The notes beneath the pieces were generated by a model, which did not search any database, was not told the DNA's origin, and saw only the letters and a program-made list of their open reading frames with translations. A DNA stretch of 64,000 bases from QHWK01 sp035259385 (GTDB taxonomy: Bacteria; Acidobacteriota; Vicinamibacteria; Vicinamibacterales; CAVVIG01), in assembly GCA_035259385.1 (NCBI GenBank), contig DATFWL010000257.1, positions 49,436-113,435 of the forward strand, written 5' to 3'. Of the stretch, positions 51,819 through 59,193 are shown in pieces. The translations under genes and the position numbers were made by a program. How positions within the stretch are numbered: the first letter of the stretch is position 1; each line of letters opens with the position of its first letter.

Positions 51819-52736
51819 ATGGCACCAGCACATCACGTCGACATTCATCCGCACATCATCGCGAGCGACGACGGCCGGTATCCGCGGAACCCTCTTTTCG
51901 GCGTTCAGTCGGACTGGTCGAAAGAGAGGCCGATCACGATCGAGCAATACGTCGCAGCGATGGACGCGGCAGGGATTCAGCAGGCAGCGATCGTCCAGGC
52001 ATCCACCTGTTACGGGTACGACAACAGCTACCTGACCGATTCCATCGCGCGATATCCGGGCCGTCTGACGGCGGTCGGGTCGGTCGATCTGCTGCAGCCG
52101 GATGCCCCGGCGCAGATTCGAAACTGGGTCAGACGCGGAGTGACCGGGCTCCGGCTGTTCACGGGAGGCAGCACTCGAGCGTTCGATCCGAGTGCGCTGG
52201 ACAGTCCGCGTTCCTTCCCGGCCTGGGAGCTGTGCTCGGAAGCCGGGCTCTCGATATGCCTGCAGACCGATCCGTCTGGTCTGGCGCAGGTCGCCGGGCT
52301 GGCAAAGCGCTTCCCGAACGTGAAGATCATCCTCGACCACCTGAGCCGGCCCGACATCTCGGACGGTGCGCCTTACAAGAAAGCCGCGTCGTTGTTCGGC
52401 CTCCAGCCGTTCGAGAACGTCTATCTCAAGCTGACGCCGCGGACGGTCGAGAAGGCAACCGCCGGCAACGCGACGCCTGAGACGTTTTTTCCGAAGCTGA
52501 TGGAGGTGTTCGGCAGTCATCGCGTCGCCTGGGGCTCGAATTACCCGGCGTCACACGGACCGCTGTCCGCGATTCTAGATACGGCGAAGAAGACGCTTCA
52601 GTGCCTCGCCGCGGAAGACCAGGAGTGGATCTTCGCCAGGACGGCCCAGACGCTCTATCCGATTCTCGCGACCGCCGGACACTCCGGAGAGACGCGTCAT
52701 GCAGTCGCACGCGAGTCCGCCGGAATTTCGGGATGA
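51819..52736 (+). CDS. Amidohydrolase-2 family hydrolase (LigI-like position)
   Basis: 305 residues, start two bases after the ligJ stop. The amidohydrolase barrel gives HHVDIHPHIIASD (metal HxH), QAAIVQASTCYGYDNSYLTD, RRGVTGLRLFTGG, KIILDHLSRPDISDG (metal His) and VAWGSNYPASHGPL. The last strand normally has Asp (GSDWP) but reads GSNYP; many family members tolerate this. PDC lactonase LigI, which precedes LigJ in the pathway, belongs to this family, so a lactonase role is attractive. A related lactone or amide is also possible. The assignment rests on family plus position. Confidence 0.78.
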   Translation: MAPAHHVDIHPHIIASDDGRYPRNPLFGVQSDWSKERPITIEQYVAAMDAAGIQQAAIVQASTCYGYDNSYLTDSIARYPGRLTAVGSVDLLQPDAPAQIRNWVRRGVTGLRLFTGGSTRAFDPSALDSPRSFPAWELCSEAGLSICLQTDPSGLAQVAGLAKRFPNVKIILDHLSRPDISDGAPYKKAASLFGLQPFENVYLKLTPRTVEKATAGNATPETFFPKLMEVFGSHRVAWGSNYPASHGPLSAILDTAKKTLQCLAAEDQEWIFARTAQTLYPILATAGHSGETRHAVARESAGISG

Positions 52737-52773
52737 TCACGCGACCCAAGAGCGGCATCCAGAGGACCGCGTC

Positions 52774-53628
52774 ATGACCGGTGAAACCTTGAAGCTGGCG
52801 GTTCGCAATGTGCGGAAGGTCTTCCGCATTCGAGGCACGCGCCAGAGCCAGGACCGCGTCCTGAACGTACTCGGCGATGTCAGCTTTGACGTCCGGCAGG
52901 GAGAAGTGGTCTCGCTCATCGGTGAGAGCGGCTGCGGGAAAACCACCTTGCTCAAGATCATCCAGGGTCTGATCCGCCCGGATGGCGGCACCATTCTGGT
53001 GGACGGCGTCCCGGTCACCAGGCCAGGGCGCGACCGCGGATTCGTGTTCCAGCACGCGAGCCTGCTGCCCTGGCGGAGCGCGCTGCACAACGTCGAGTTT
53101 GGGCTGGAGCTTCAGGGTGTCCCGGCCGCGGACCGGGCTGAACGCGCGCGGACGCTGCTCGGCCTGGTGGGCCTGGGGCATGCAGCCGACCACTATCCGC
53201 ACCAGCTGTCGGGTGGAATGCAGCAGCGCATCGGCCTGGCGCGCGCGCTCGCGATCGATCCCGCAATCCTGCTCATGGACGAACCGTTCAGCGCGCTCGA
53301 TGCCCAGACGCGTGAGGTCTTGCAGGCCGAACTGCTCCGCATCCATGCGGAAACGGGCAAGACGACCCTGTTCGTGACCCATGACCTCGACGAGGCGATC
53401 TATCTGAGCGACCGCGTCGTGGTCATGGCCGCCGGGCCTGGCAGAGTGAAGCAGGTGATCGACATACCGTTCCCCTATCCCAGGCCTGAGCTGCCGGAAC
53501 TGCGGGGCAATCTCCTCTTTCAGAAGATACGCGCGATCATCTGGTCGCTGATTCGCAGCGCGGAGACGGCACGCGCAGGACAGGCGGGTCCTTCCGGGCT
53601 CCGCATCGGTCACAGGAGATCTGGCTGA
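52774..53628 (+). CDS. ABC transporter ATP-binding protein (SsuB/TauB type)
   Basis: 284 residues from ATG at 52774 with AGAGGA seven bases upstream; an ATG at 52699, overlapping the previous gene, is the alternative. Walker A GESGCGKTTLLK, Q-loop RGFVFQHASLLPWRSALHNV, signature LSGGMQQRIGLARAL, Walker B ILLMDEPFSALDAQTREVL and the switch His in VTHDLDEAIYLSD are all intact. This is the nitrate/sulfonate/taurine importer class and works with the NMT1-type lipoprotein and the permease in this operon. It energises uptake of an organic anion. Confidence 0.92.
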   Translation: MTGETLKLAVRNVRKVFRIRGTRQSQDRVLNVLGDVSFDVRQGEVVSLIGESGCGKTTLLKIIQGLIRPDGGTILVDGVPVTRPGRDRGFVFQHASLLPWRSALHNVEFGLELQGVPAADRAERARTLLGLVGLGHAADHYPHQLSGGMQQRIGLARALAIDPAILLMDEPFSALDAQTREVLQAELLRIHAETGKTTLFVTHDLDEAIYLSDRVVVMAAGPGRVKQVIDIPFPYPRPELPELRGNLLFQKIRAIIWSLIRSAETARAGQAGPSGLRIGHRRSG

Positions 53629-54479
53629 TGAAGAGGCGCGAATCGGAGAACGACCTGCCGCTCGCGGATTCCCCTGCGACCCGAACGGGCGACCTGCCGA
53701 TCGAGGATCTTGCGGCTCCTCCACGAACCAGGAGCAGAGTCTGGATGATTCGCGTCGCATCGATGGCGGCAGTCATCGGCGCATGGGAATTTGTCGGGAG
53801 GCGAACCAGCCCGCTGTTTCTCTCCTATCCCACCGCCGTGGCGAAGGCCGGCGCGGCGATGATCGCGTCGGGCGAGTTACTCGGCGCGCTGGCGAGCAGT
53901 CTGCAGACCGTGGTCGCCGGCTTTGTCGCGGCCGCGACGGTGGGAATCGCGCTCGGTCTGTTGATCGGGCGCTATCGAGCCGTGGATGCCGCGACCGACT
54001 GGCTGATCAACGCGCTCTACGCGACGCCGCTCGTGGCCGTGATCCCGCTGGTGATCCTGTGGCTGGGGCTCGGCGATCTCGCGAAGCTGTTCGTGGTCAC
54101 GATCCTGGCGGTCTTCCCCGTCCTGATCAACACGGCGGCGGGTGTTCGGAACGTCCCTCGCGCGCTGATTGACGTCAGCAGCGCGTTTGCCGCCAGCGAA
54201 CGTCAGGTGTTCGTCAAGATCATCCTGCCGTCGGCCGTTCCCTACATGATGACCGGACTGCGCCTCGCGATTGGACGCGCGATCATCGGCATGGTGGTGG
54301 CCGAGTTCTTTACCGCGATCACGGGCCTCGGCGCCTTGATCGTGAAGTACGGCAATCGCTACGACACCGCCTCGATGTTCGTGCCGATCATCGTGCTGAT
54401 GCTGCTCGGGATCGTGCTGACGTCGCTGGTGCGCCGCGCCGAGGAGCACTTCGCGCCGTGGCGAATGGCGGACGAGTAG
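53628..54479 (+). CDS. ABC transporter permease (SsuC/TauC type)
   Basis: 283 residues, start TGATG-coupled to the ATPase stop. A soluble N-terminal stretch of 38 residues precedes six helices: VASMAAVIGAWEFVGRR, LASSLQTVVAGFVAAATVGI, ATPLVAVIPLVILWLGLGDL, KLFVVTILAVFPVLINTAAG. The EAA coupling loop is ASERQVFVKIILPSAVPYM. It pairs as a homodimer with the ATPase and receives substrate from the lipoprotein at 49710. All three importer genes lie in the same transcript as the catabolic genes. Confidence 0.92.
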   Translation: MKRRESENDLPLADSPATRTGDLPIEDLAAPPRTRSRVWMIRVASMAAVIGAWEFVGRRTSPLFLSYPTAVAKAGAAMIASGELLGALASSLQTVVAGFVAAATVGIALGLLIGRYRAVDAATDWLINALYATPLVAVIPLVILWLGLGDLAKLFVVTILAVFPVLINTAAGVRNVPRALIDVSSAFAASERQVFVKIILPSAVPYMMTGLRLAIGRAIIGMVVAEFFTAITGLGALIVKYGNRYDTASMFVPIIVLMLLGIVLTSLVRRAEEHFAPWRMADE

Positions 54480-54519
54480 AGGTGAAAGGCCGCAACGACA
54501 CGTTGGTAACAGGCAAACC

Positions 54520-55383
54520 ATGGCCGACACAGGTCGCTTGAACAACATCATCCGCGCATGGGAGCAGGGGCGTCCTGCGTTTGCGTCCTTCGCGCACGCC
54601 GATCCGCAGACGGCGATCGAGTTCAGCACCGCGCCGTACGACGGGATCATCTTCGAGATGGAACACAACCCGTTCGACGTGCGGGGCCTGCAGGATGCGC
54701 TGCAGTATCTGCTCAACCGGAGACAGATCTTCACCGCCGGATCGCTGGCGCCGGCGGTGACGCCGATCGTGCGCGTGCCCGCCAACGGCGTCGAACGGAA
54801 CCAGTCGTTCGCCAAGCAGGCGCTCGACCGCGGCGTCTACGGCATCGTCTGGCCGCACGTCGGCGATGCCGAACAGGCCTATAACGCTGTGGCGTCGTGC
54901 CGCTATGCGCGGCCGAAGAGCGCCGAATTGTACGAGCCGGCCGGCGTGCGGGGCGACGGTCCCTCGTCCGCGTGCCGCTACTGGGGCTTGACGCAGCAGG
55001 AGTACTACGCGAAAGCCGACGTGTGGCCGCTGAACCCGGATGGCGAGCTCCTCGTGTTCGTCATGTGCGAGAGCGTCAAAGGCCTCTCCAATCTCGACGA
55101 CATGCTCGAGCGGGTGCCAGGCATCGGCTGCGTGCTGATCGGCGAAGGCGATCTCAGCCAGGAACTCGGCTTCCCGCGCCAGTACGAACATCCGCAGGTC
55201 AGGCAAGCGATGGATCACGTGCTGGCGACCTGCAAGAAACACAACGTGCCGGTGGGCCATCCGCACGTGACGTCGAGCAACGTGCATCGCGTGGTCGCCG
55301 AGGGCTACCGGTTCATGATGTCGGCGCCGGTTCGCACCTATGGGGCGATTGAAAAGGCGAAAGACATCCTCGCGGTGAAGTAG
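54520..55383 (+). CDS. HpcH/HpaI-family class II aldolase
   Basis: 287 residues with GAGG-like purines upstream. Landmarks: FASFAHADPQTAIEFSTAPY, YDGIIFEMEHNPFD, TPIVRVPANGVERNQSFAKQ (catalytic Arg), DRGVYGIVWPHVGDAEQA, VMCES (metal Glu) and GEGDLSQELGFPRQYEHPQV (metal Asp). Such aldolases split 4-hydroxy-2-oxoacids to pyruvate plus an aldehyde or 2-oxoacid. In the LigJ context the product 4-carboxy-4-hydroxy-2-oxoadipate needs an aldolase; the usual enzyme is LigK/GalC of another (RraA-like) fold, so this would be an analogous replacement. The residues needed for metal-dependent catalysis are present. Assignment to this step is inferred. Confidence 0.85.
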   Translation: MADTGRLNNIIRAWEQGRPAFASFAHADPQTAIEFSTAPYDGIIFEMEHNPFDVRGLQDALQYLLNRRQIFTAGSLAPAVTPIVRVPANGVERNQSFAKQALDRGVYGIVWPHVGDAEQAYNAVASCRYARPKSAELYEPAGVRGDGPSSACRYWGLTQQEYYAKADVWPLNPDGELLVFVMCESVKGLSNLDDMLERVPGIGCVLIGEGDLSQELGFPRQYEHPQVRQAMDHVLATCKKHNVPVGHPHVTSSNVHRVVAEGYRFMMSAPVRTYGAIEKAKDILAVK

Positions 55384-55433
55384 GCGTCGGTCGACGGCCG
55401 GCCGACGTGAATCAGGGAGGATCGAGTCATCGC

Positions 55434-56333
55434 ATGTCATCAATTTCTGCCGCTGTCGTCTCTGTGAAAACCAACCTCGCCGACGCTCCCGTCACGATGG
55501 CGATGAAAGACGGCCGCGTGACGTCCAGCCTCGTCAACCTGGATTACTGCGGGCCGAAACCCGCGCATGACGGATTCAAGGCGATGATCCGCGGGCACGC
55601 GTTCGACGCGGGCGAGCTCGCCATCATCACGTATCTCCAGGCCCGAGCCTGGGGCAAGCCGTTCGTGATGCTGCCGCTCCCCATTTCGGGCCGACTCCAG
55701 CACCATTGCATCGCCTTCAATCACGAGCTCGGACACCTGAGCCCGAAGGACATCGAGGGGCGGGCGGTCGGCGTTCGCACCTACTCGCAGACGACCGGCG
55801 TGTGGGCTCGAGGCATTCTGCAGCATGAGTACGGGGTCGAGCTGGACAAGGTGACGTGGCTCACCGTCGAGGACTCGCACCTGATCGAATACCGCGATCC
55901 GTCGAACTGCCAGCGCCTGCGTGCCGGCGTCATGCTGACCGACCTGATGCTCGAGGGCAGGATTGCCGCCGCGATCATGGGGAACGACATGCCGAAGGAC
56001 CCCCGCGTGCGAACGCTCGTTCCCGACGCGATCGCGGCAGGGCGACGATGGTACGAACGCGTGGGGGTGATCCCGTTGAATCACATCTTCGTCGTCCGTC
56101 AGGACCTCTCGAGGGAGCGGCCGGAGATCGTTCGCGAGATCTTCCGGATGCTCGTCGAGAGCCGCGCGCTGGCGCCTGAGTCGGCGCGGACCACCATTCC
56201 GCCGATCGGCCTCGAGGCGAACCGGAAAGGCCTTGAGATGGCGATCGAATGGTCGTACGAGCAGAAGGTCCTTCCACGTCGACTGTCGGTCGACGAACTG
56301 TTCGACGACACGACCGCCGCGCTGACGATATGA
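55434..56333 (+). CDS. 4,5-dihydroxyphthalate decarboxylase-like protein B
   Basis: 299 residues from ATG at 55434 (AGGGAGG lies 13 bases upstream; a GTG at 55407 is the alternative). Homologous to protein A: KTNLADAPVTMAMKDGRVTS, AMIRGHAFDAGELAIITYLQ, IEGRAVGVRTYSQTTGVWAR, GILQHEYGVELDKVTWLTVE, and VPLN-type WYERVGVIPLNHIFVVRQ. The pair diverged but keep the same 'VGVRxYSxTTGVWxRG' core. It lies at the end of the metabolic genes and 15 bases before the histidine kinase. It has no signal peptide, so it acts in the cytoplasm. Two such genes in one operon suggest two related decarboxylations or a heteromeric enzyme. Confidence 0.8.
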   Translation: MSSISAAVVSVKTNLADAPVTMAMKDGRVTSSLVNLDYCGPKPAHDGFKAMIRGHAFDAGELAIITYLQARAWGKPFVMLPLPISGRLQHHCIAFNHELGHLSPKDIEGRAVGVRTYSQTTGVWARGILQHEYGVELDKVTWLTVEDSHLIEYRDPSNCQRLRAGVMLTDLMLEGRIAAAIMGNDMPKDPRVRTLVPDAIAAGRRWYERVGVIPLNHIFVVRQDLSRERPEIVREIFRMLVESRALAPESARTTIPPIGLEANRKGLEMAIEWSYEQKVLPRRLSVDELFDDTTAALTI

Positions 56334-56348
56334 CATAGTGGTACGGCC

Positions 56349-57527
56349 ATGAGGCTCGAGATGATGGAACGCACGATGATCGACGCGCTCCCGACGACCT
56401 TGGCCACGCCGTCGGAGCAAGCTGGCGAGCTCACGAAGGTGACGTCGCGTCCGCTGCCGCGATGGCTGCTCGTGGTCGGGTTCTGGACGCTGATCGTGCT
56501 CGCCTACACGACGCGCGGCGAGGTCCGCACCGGCTCGTACGAGTGGGTGCGAATTTCGTGGCTCGACGCGTTCAAGGCTGCAGCCGCGCAGTGGTCGCCG
56601 TGGGGAGTGCTGTCGGTGGCGATCTACTGGGTGAACCGGAAGCTGCCGGTCCCGCCCGACGCGCTGGTGAGGCGGCTCCTCATCCACGTTCCGCTCAGCA
56701 TCGTGTTCACCATCGTCTACACCTATCTGTTCCGCGGCGTGACGCTGCTGCTCGACGCGCCGAACGACCCGCAATGGGTCGGCGTGACCCTGCTCGAAAC
56801 CGCGTCGCATGTCACCTACCGCCTCGGCACGTTCGTCTACTGGGCGATCGCGATGGTGTGCGTGGCGCTCGAGTACCAGAACGATCTGAAGGACCGCGAG
56901 ATTCGCACCGCCGGCCTGGAGCGGCTGTTGTCGGAGGCGCGTCTGGCGACGCTGCGATCGCAGCTGGATCCGCACTTCCTGTTCAACACGCTCAACTCCA
57001 TCTCCGCCTACGTCGAGAGCGCGCCGCGCCAGGCGCGGCTGATGATCGAGCAGCTCGGCGATCTGCTGCGGCTGTCGCTCGAGCACGCCGACCGGCAGGA
57101 GATTCCGCTCGAACAGGAATTGACCTTCATCGACCGCTACATCCAGCTGCAGCTCGTACGGTTCGCCGATCGGCTCGACGTGCAGGTCCGAGTCGATCCG
57201 GAGGTGGTGGCGGCGGCGGTGCCCACGTTCCTGCTGCAGCCGCTCGTCGAGAACGCCATTCGTCACGGCACGTCGCGATTGTCCGCAGCCGGCGCGCTCG
57301 ACGTGTGTGCGTGGCGCAGCGGCGACCGGCTGCAGGTGCGCGTCCGCGACAACGGCCCGGGGTTGCCGGACGGATGGTCCCTCGAGCGCAACAGCGGCAT
57401 CGGCCTTGGCAACACGCGCGCGCGCCTCGAGCATCTTTACGGGCGGGATGAATACTCGCTGGATGTGACCCGCGACGACGAGCACGGCACCTGTGTGGAC
57501 GTCACGTTCCCCTACCGCGTCGCGTGA
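56349..57527 (+). CDS. LytS-type sensor histidine kinase
   Basis: 392 residues. Four hydrophobic segments in the first ~190 residues (RWLLVVGFWTLIVLAY, SPWGVLSVAIYWVN, LSIVFTIVYTYLFRGVTLLL, GTFVYWAIAMVCVALEY) form a membrane sensor without a recognised domain. Cytoplasmic part: LRSQLDPHFLFNTLNSISAY with phosphoacceptor His at 209, then PTFLLQPLVENAIRHGTSRL (N box) and RVRDNGPGLPDG, GIGLGNTRARLEHLYG (G boxes). It follows the aromatic operon by 15 bases and precedes its LytTR partner by GTGA overlap. It may sense the substrate or a product of the operon. Confidence 0.9.
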   Translation: MRLEMMERTMIDALPTTLATPSEQAGELTKVTSRPLPRWLLVVGFWTLIVLAYTTRGEVRTGSYEWVRISWLDAFKAAAAQWSPWGVLSVAIYWVNRKLPVPPDALVRRLLIHVPLSIVFTIVYTYLFRGVTLLLDAPNDPQWVGVTLLETASHVTYRLGTFVYWAIAMVCVALEYQNDLKDREIRTAGLERLLSEARLATLRSQLDPHFLFNTLNSISAYVESAPRQARLMIEQLGDLLRLSLEHADRQEIPLEQELTFIDRYIQLQLVRFADRLDVQVRVDPEVVAAAVPTFLLQPLVENAIRHGTSRLSAAGALDVCAWRSGDRLQVRVRDNGPGLPDGWSLERNSGIGLGNTRARLEHLYGRDEYSLDVTRDDEHGTCVDVTFPYRVA

Positions 57528-57535
57528 GCGCCGGC

Positions 57536-58315
57536 ATGAACAGCATCCGAACCGTGGTGGTCGACGACGAGAAACCGGCGCGGGTGCGCCTGACCGAGCT
57601 GCTCCAGCGCGAGCTGGACGTCGACCTGGTCGGCACCGCGTCAGACGGGCGCGAAGCGATCGACGTCCTTCGCGCGTTGAGGCCGGACCTGCTGTTTCTC
57701 GACGTCCAGATGCCGCAGCTGGACGGGTTCGGCGTCCTCCAGCAGCTCGGACCTGACGAGCTGCCGGTGACGATCCTCGTCACCGCGTACGACAAGTACG
57801 CGATTCAGGCGTTCGACGCCCACGCGATTGACTATCTGTTGAAGCCGTTCAGCGATCAGCGGTTCGACAACGCGATCAGGCGCGCGCGCCGCTACCTGAC
57901 ATCGGCCGAGGCCCGGAGCCGTGCCGACGAGCTGACCGCCGCCGCAGAGGAACGACGCAGCGTGGACACGCGATCCGGGTATCTCGAGCGCGTCGTGCTG
58001 AAGTCGAGCGGAGAAATCGTCTTCCTCGACGTCGACGACGTGGACTGGATCGAGGCGGCCGGCGTGTACGTCTACCTGCACGCCGGCAAGCGGAACCATC
58101 TCTATCGGTCCAGCGTGACGCAGCTGCTGCAGCGCCTCGACCCTCGCCGCTTCGTGCGCATTCATCGATCGGCAGCCGTCAACGCGTCGCGCATCCGTGC
58201 GTTGCAGCCGCTCTCCCACGGCGATTTCACGCTCTTCCTCAAGGACGGCACGGAGCTGACCCTGAGCCGCGCGTACCGGTCGCAGGTCGAAGCGTGGCTG
58301 CGCCAACCGATCTGA
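57536..58315 (+). CDS. LytTR-family response regulator
   Basis: 259 residues from ATG 57536; a GTG at 57524 overlapping the kinase stop is the alternative start. Receiver domain: IRTVVVDDEKPARVRL, phosphoacceptor Asp56 in LLFLDVQMPQLDGF, and the conserved Lys in YLLKPFSDQRF. LytTR DNA-binding domain: LKSSGEIVFLDVDDVDWIEA, then RSSVTQLLQRLDPRRFVRIH and RSAAVNASRIRALQPLSHGD. It presumably controls the preceding operon; I did not identify a LytTR binding repeat in the 48.5-48.7 kb promoter region. It converges on the dioxygenase gene with 18 bases between. Confidence 0.92.
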   Translation: MNSIRTVVVDDEKPARVRLTELLQRELDVDLVGTASDGREAIDVLRALRPDLLFLDVQMPQLDGFGVLQQLGPDELPVTILVTAYDKYAIQAFDAHAIDYLLKPFSDQRFDNAIRRARRYLTSAEARSRADELTAAAEERRSVDTRSGYLERVVLKSSGEIVFLDVDDVDWIEAAGVYVYLHAGKRNHLYRSSVTQLLQRLDPRRFVRIHRSAAVNASRIRALQPLSHGDFTLFLKDGTELTLSRAYRSQVEAWLRQPI

Positions 58316-58333
58316 TACGCTCGGGCTCGCGAG

Positions 58334-59143
58334 TCACCCGGCGGCGCGCACGTCGCTCGAGGCCGGCCCGATGCGAACCGTGAGCATCGAGATCGAGCCA
58401 CCGTCGACCCCTTCAACGGGAAAGCTGATCGCGTCGCTCTGCTGACGTGCGCCGATCACGTACAAGAGCGGCAGGTAATGATCGGGCGTCGGAATCGAGA
58501 GCCGCGCCTCGCGGCCGAGCGACTCGTAGTCGACGAGCGGCTGGTGATCGCCGGCGAGGAGCAGCCCCTTCGCGTCCGTTTCGAAGCGAACTGCCCACTC
58601 GTACGGATCGGGCATGTGGCGCCCCCACGCATACGCGTGCAGGTTGTGAACGAGGTTGCCGCTGCCGACGATCAGCACGCCCTCTTCTCTGAGCGGCGCG
58701 AGCCGTCGGCCGATGTCGTAATGAAAGGAGGGCGGCCGCGTCTCGTCGATGCTCAGCTGCACCACTGGAACATCGGCCGCCGGGTAGACGTGGGTGAGGA
58801 CCGACCAGGTCCCGTGGTCGAGGCCCCACGACTCGTCGAGCGTCACCGGGAGCGGCGCGAGCAGCGCCTGAACGCGCCGCGCCAGCCGTGGATCACCAGG
58901 GGCAGGATACTGCACCTGATAGAGCTCGCGCGGAAATCCGCCGAAGTCGTGAATCGTCCGCGGCGCGGTGCTGACGGTGATACCGGTCCCGGGCACGAAC
59001 CAATGCGCGGAAATCGACAGGACGGCGCGCGGCCTGGCGATCGCGTCGCCGACCCGGCGCCACCCGTCGGTGTAAGCGTTGTGCATCAGCGCGTTCATCG
59101 GATTGCCGTGTCCAAAGAAAATCGCGGGCAGGACATCCGCCAT
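58334..59143 (-). CDS. ygiD: 4,5-DOPA extradiol dioxygenase-like (LigB superfamily)
   Basis: 269 residues, normal length. PAIFFGHGNPMNAL and LSISAHWFVPG provide the N-terminal His ligands, YPAPGDPRLARRVQALL and WGLDHGTWSVLTHVYP follow, then VLIVGSGNLVHNLHAYAWG and IPTPDHYLPLLYVIGA with the C-terminal His. This is the DODA/YgiD branch of class III extradiol dioxygenases, related to LigB. Family members open catechol-type rings with Fe(II) or Zn(II). It lies beside the LigJ operon on the other strand. Ring cleavage of the same substrate is possible, but YgiD-like genes also occur alone. Confidence 0.88.
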   Translation of the reverse strand: MADVLPAIFFGHGNPMNALMHNAYTDGWRRVGDAIARPRAVLSISAHWFVPGTGITVSTAPRTIHDFGGFPRELYQVQYPAPGDPRLARRVQALLAPLPVTLDESWGLDHGTWSVLTHVYPAADVPVVQLSIDETRPPSFHYDIGRRLAPLREEGVLIVGSGNLVHNLHAYAWGRHMPDPYEWAVRFETDAKGLLLAGDHQPLVDYESLGREARLSIPTPDHYLPLLYVIGARQQSDAISFPVEGVDGGSISMLTVRIGPASSDVRAAG

Positions 59144-59193
59144 GACACTGTTGTCCTTTCAGTGTGTGTCCTTCCGGTGTGGCCGTCGCCGCC

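Noticed and set aside
55440..57485. 681-codon minus-strand open frame opposite protein B and the LytS kinase
   Set aside because: Spans two well-supported plus-strand genes and has shadow composition only.
41198..58315. Genomic island of foreign origin
   Set aside because: No integrase, tRNA edge, att repeat or clear shift in base composition was seen; the block looks native to the genome.
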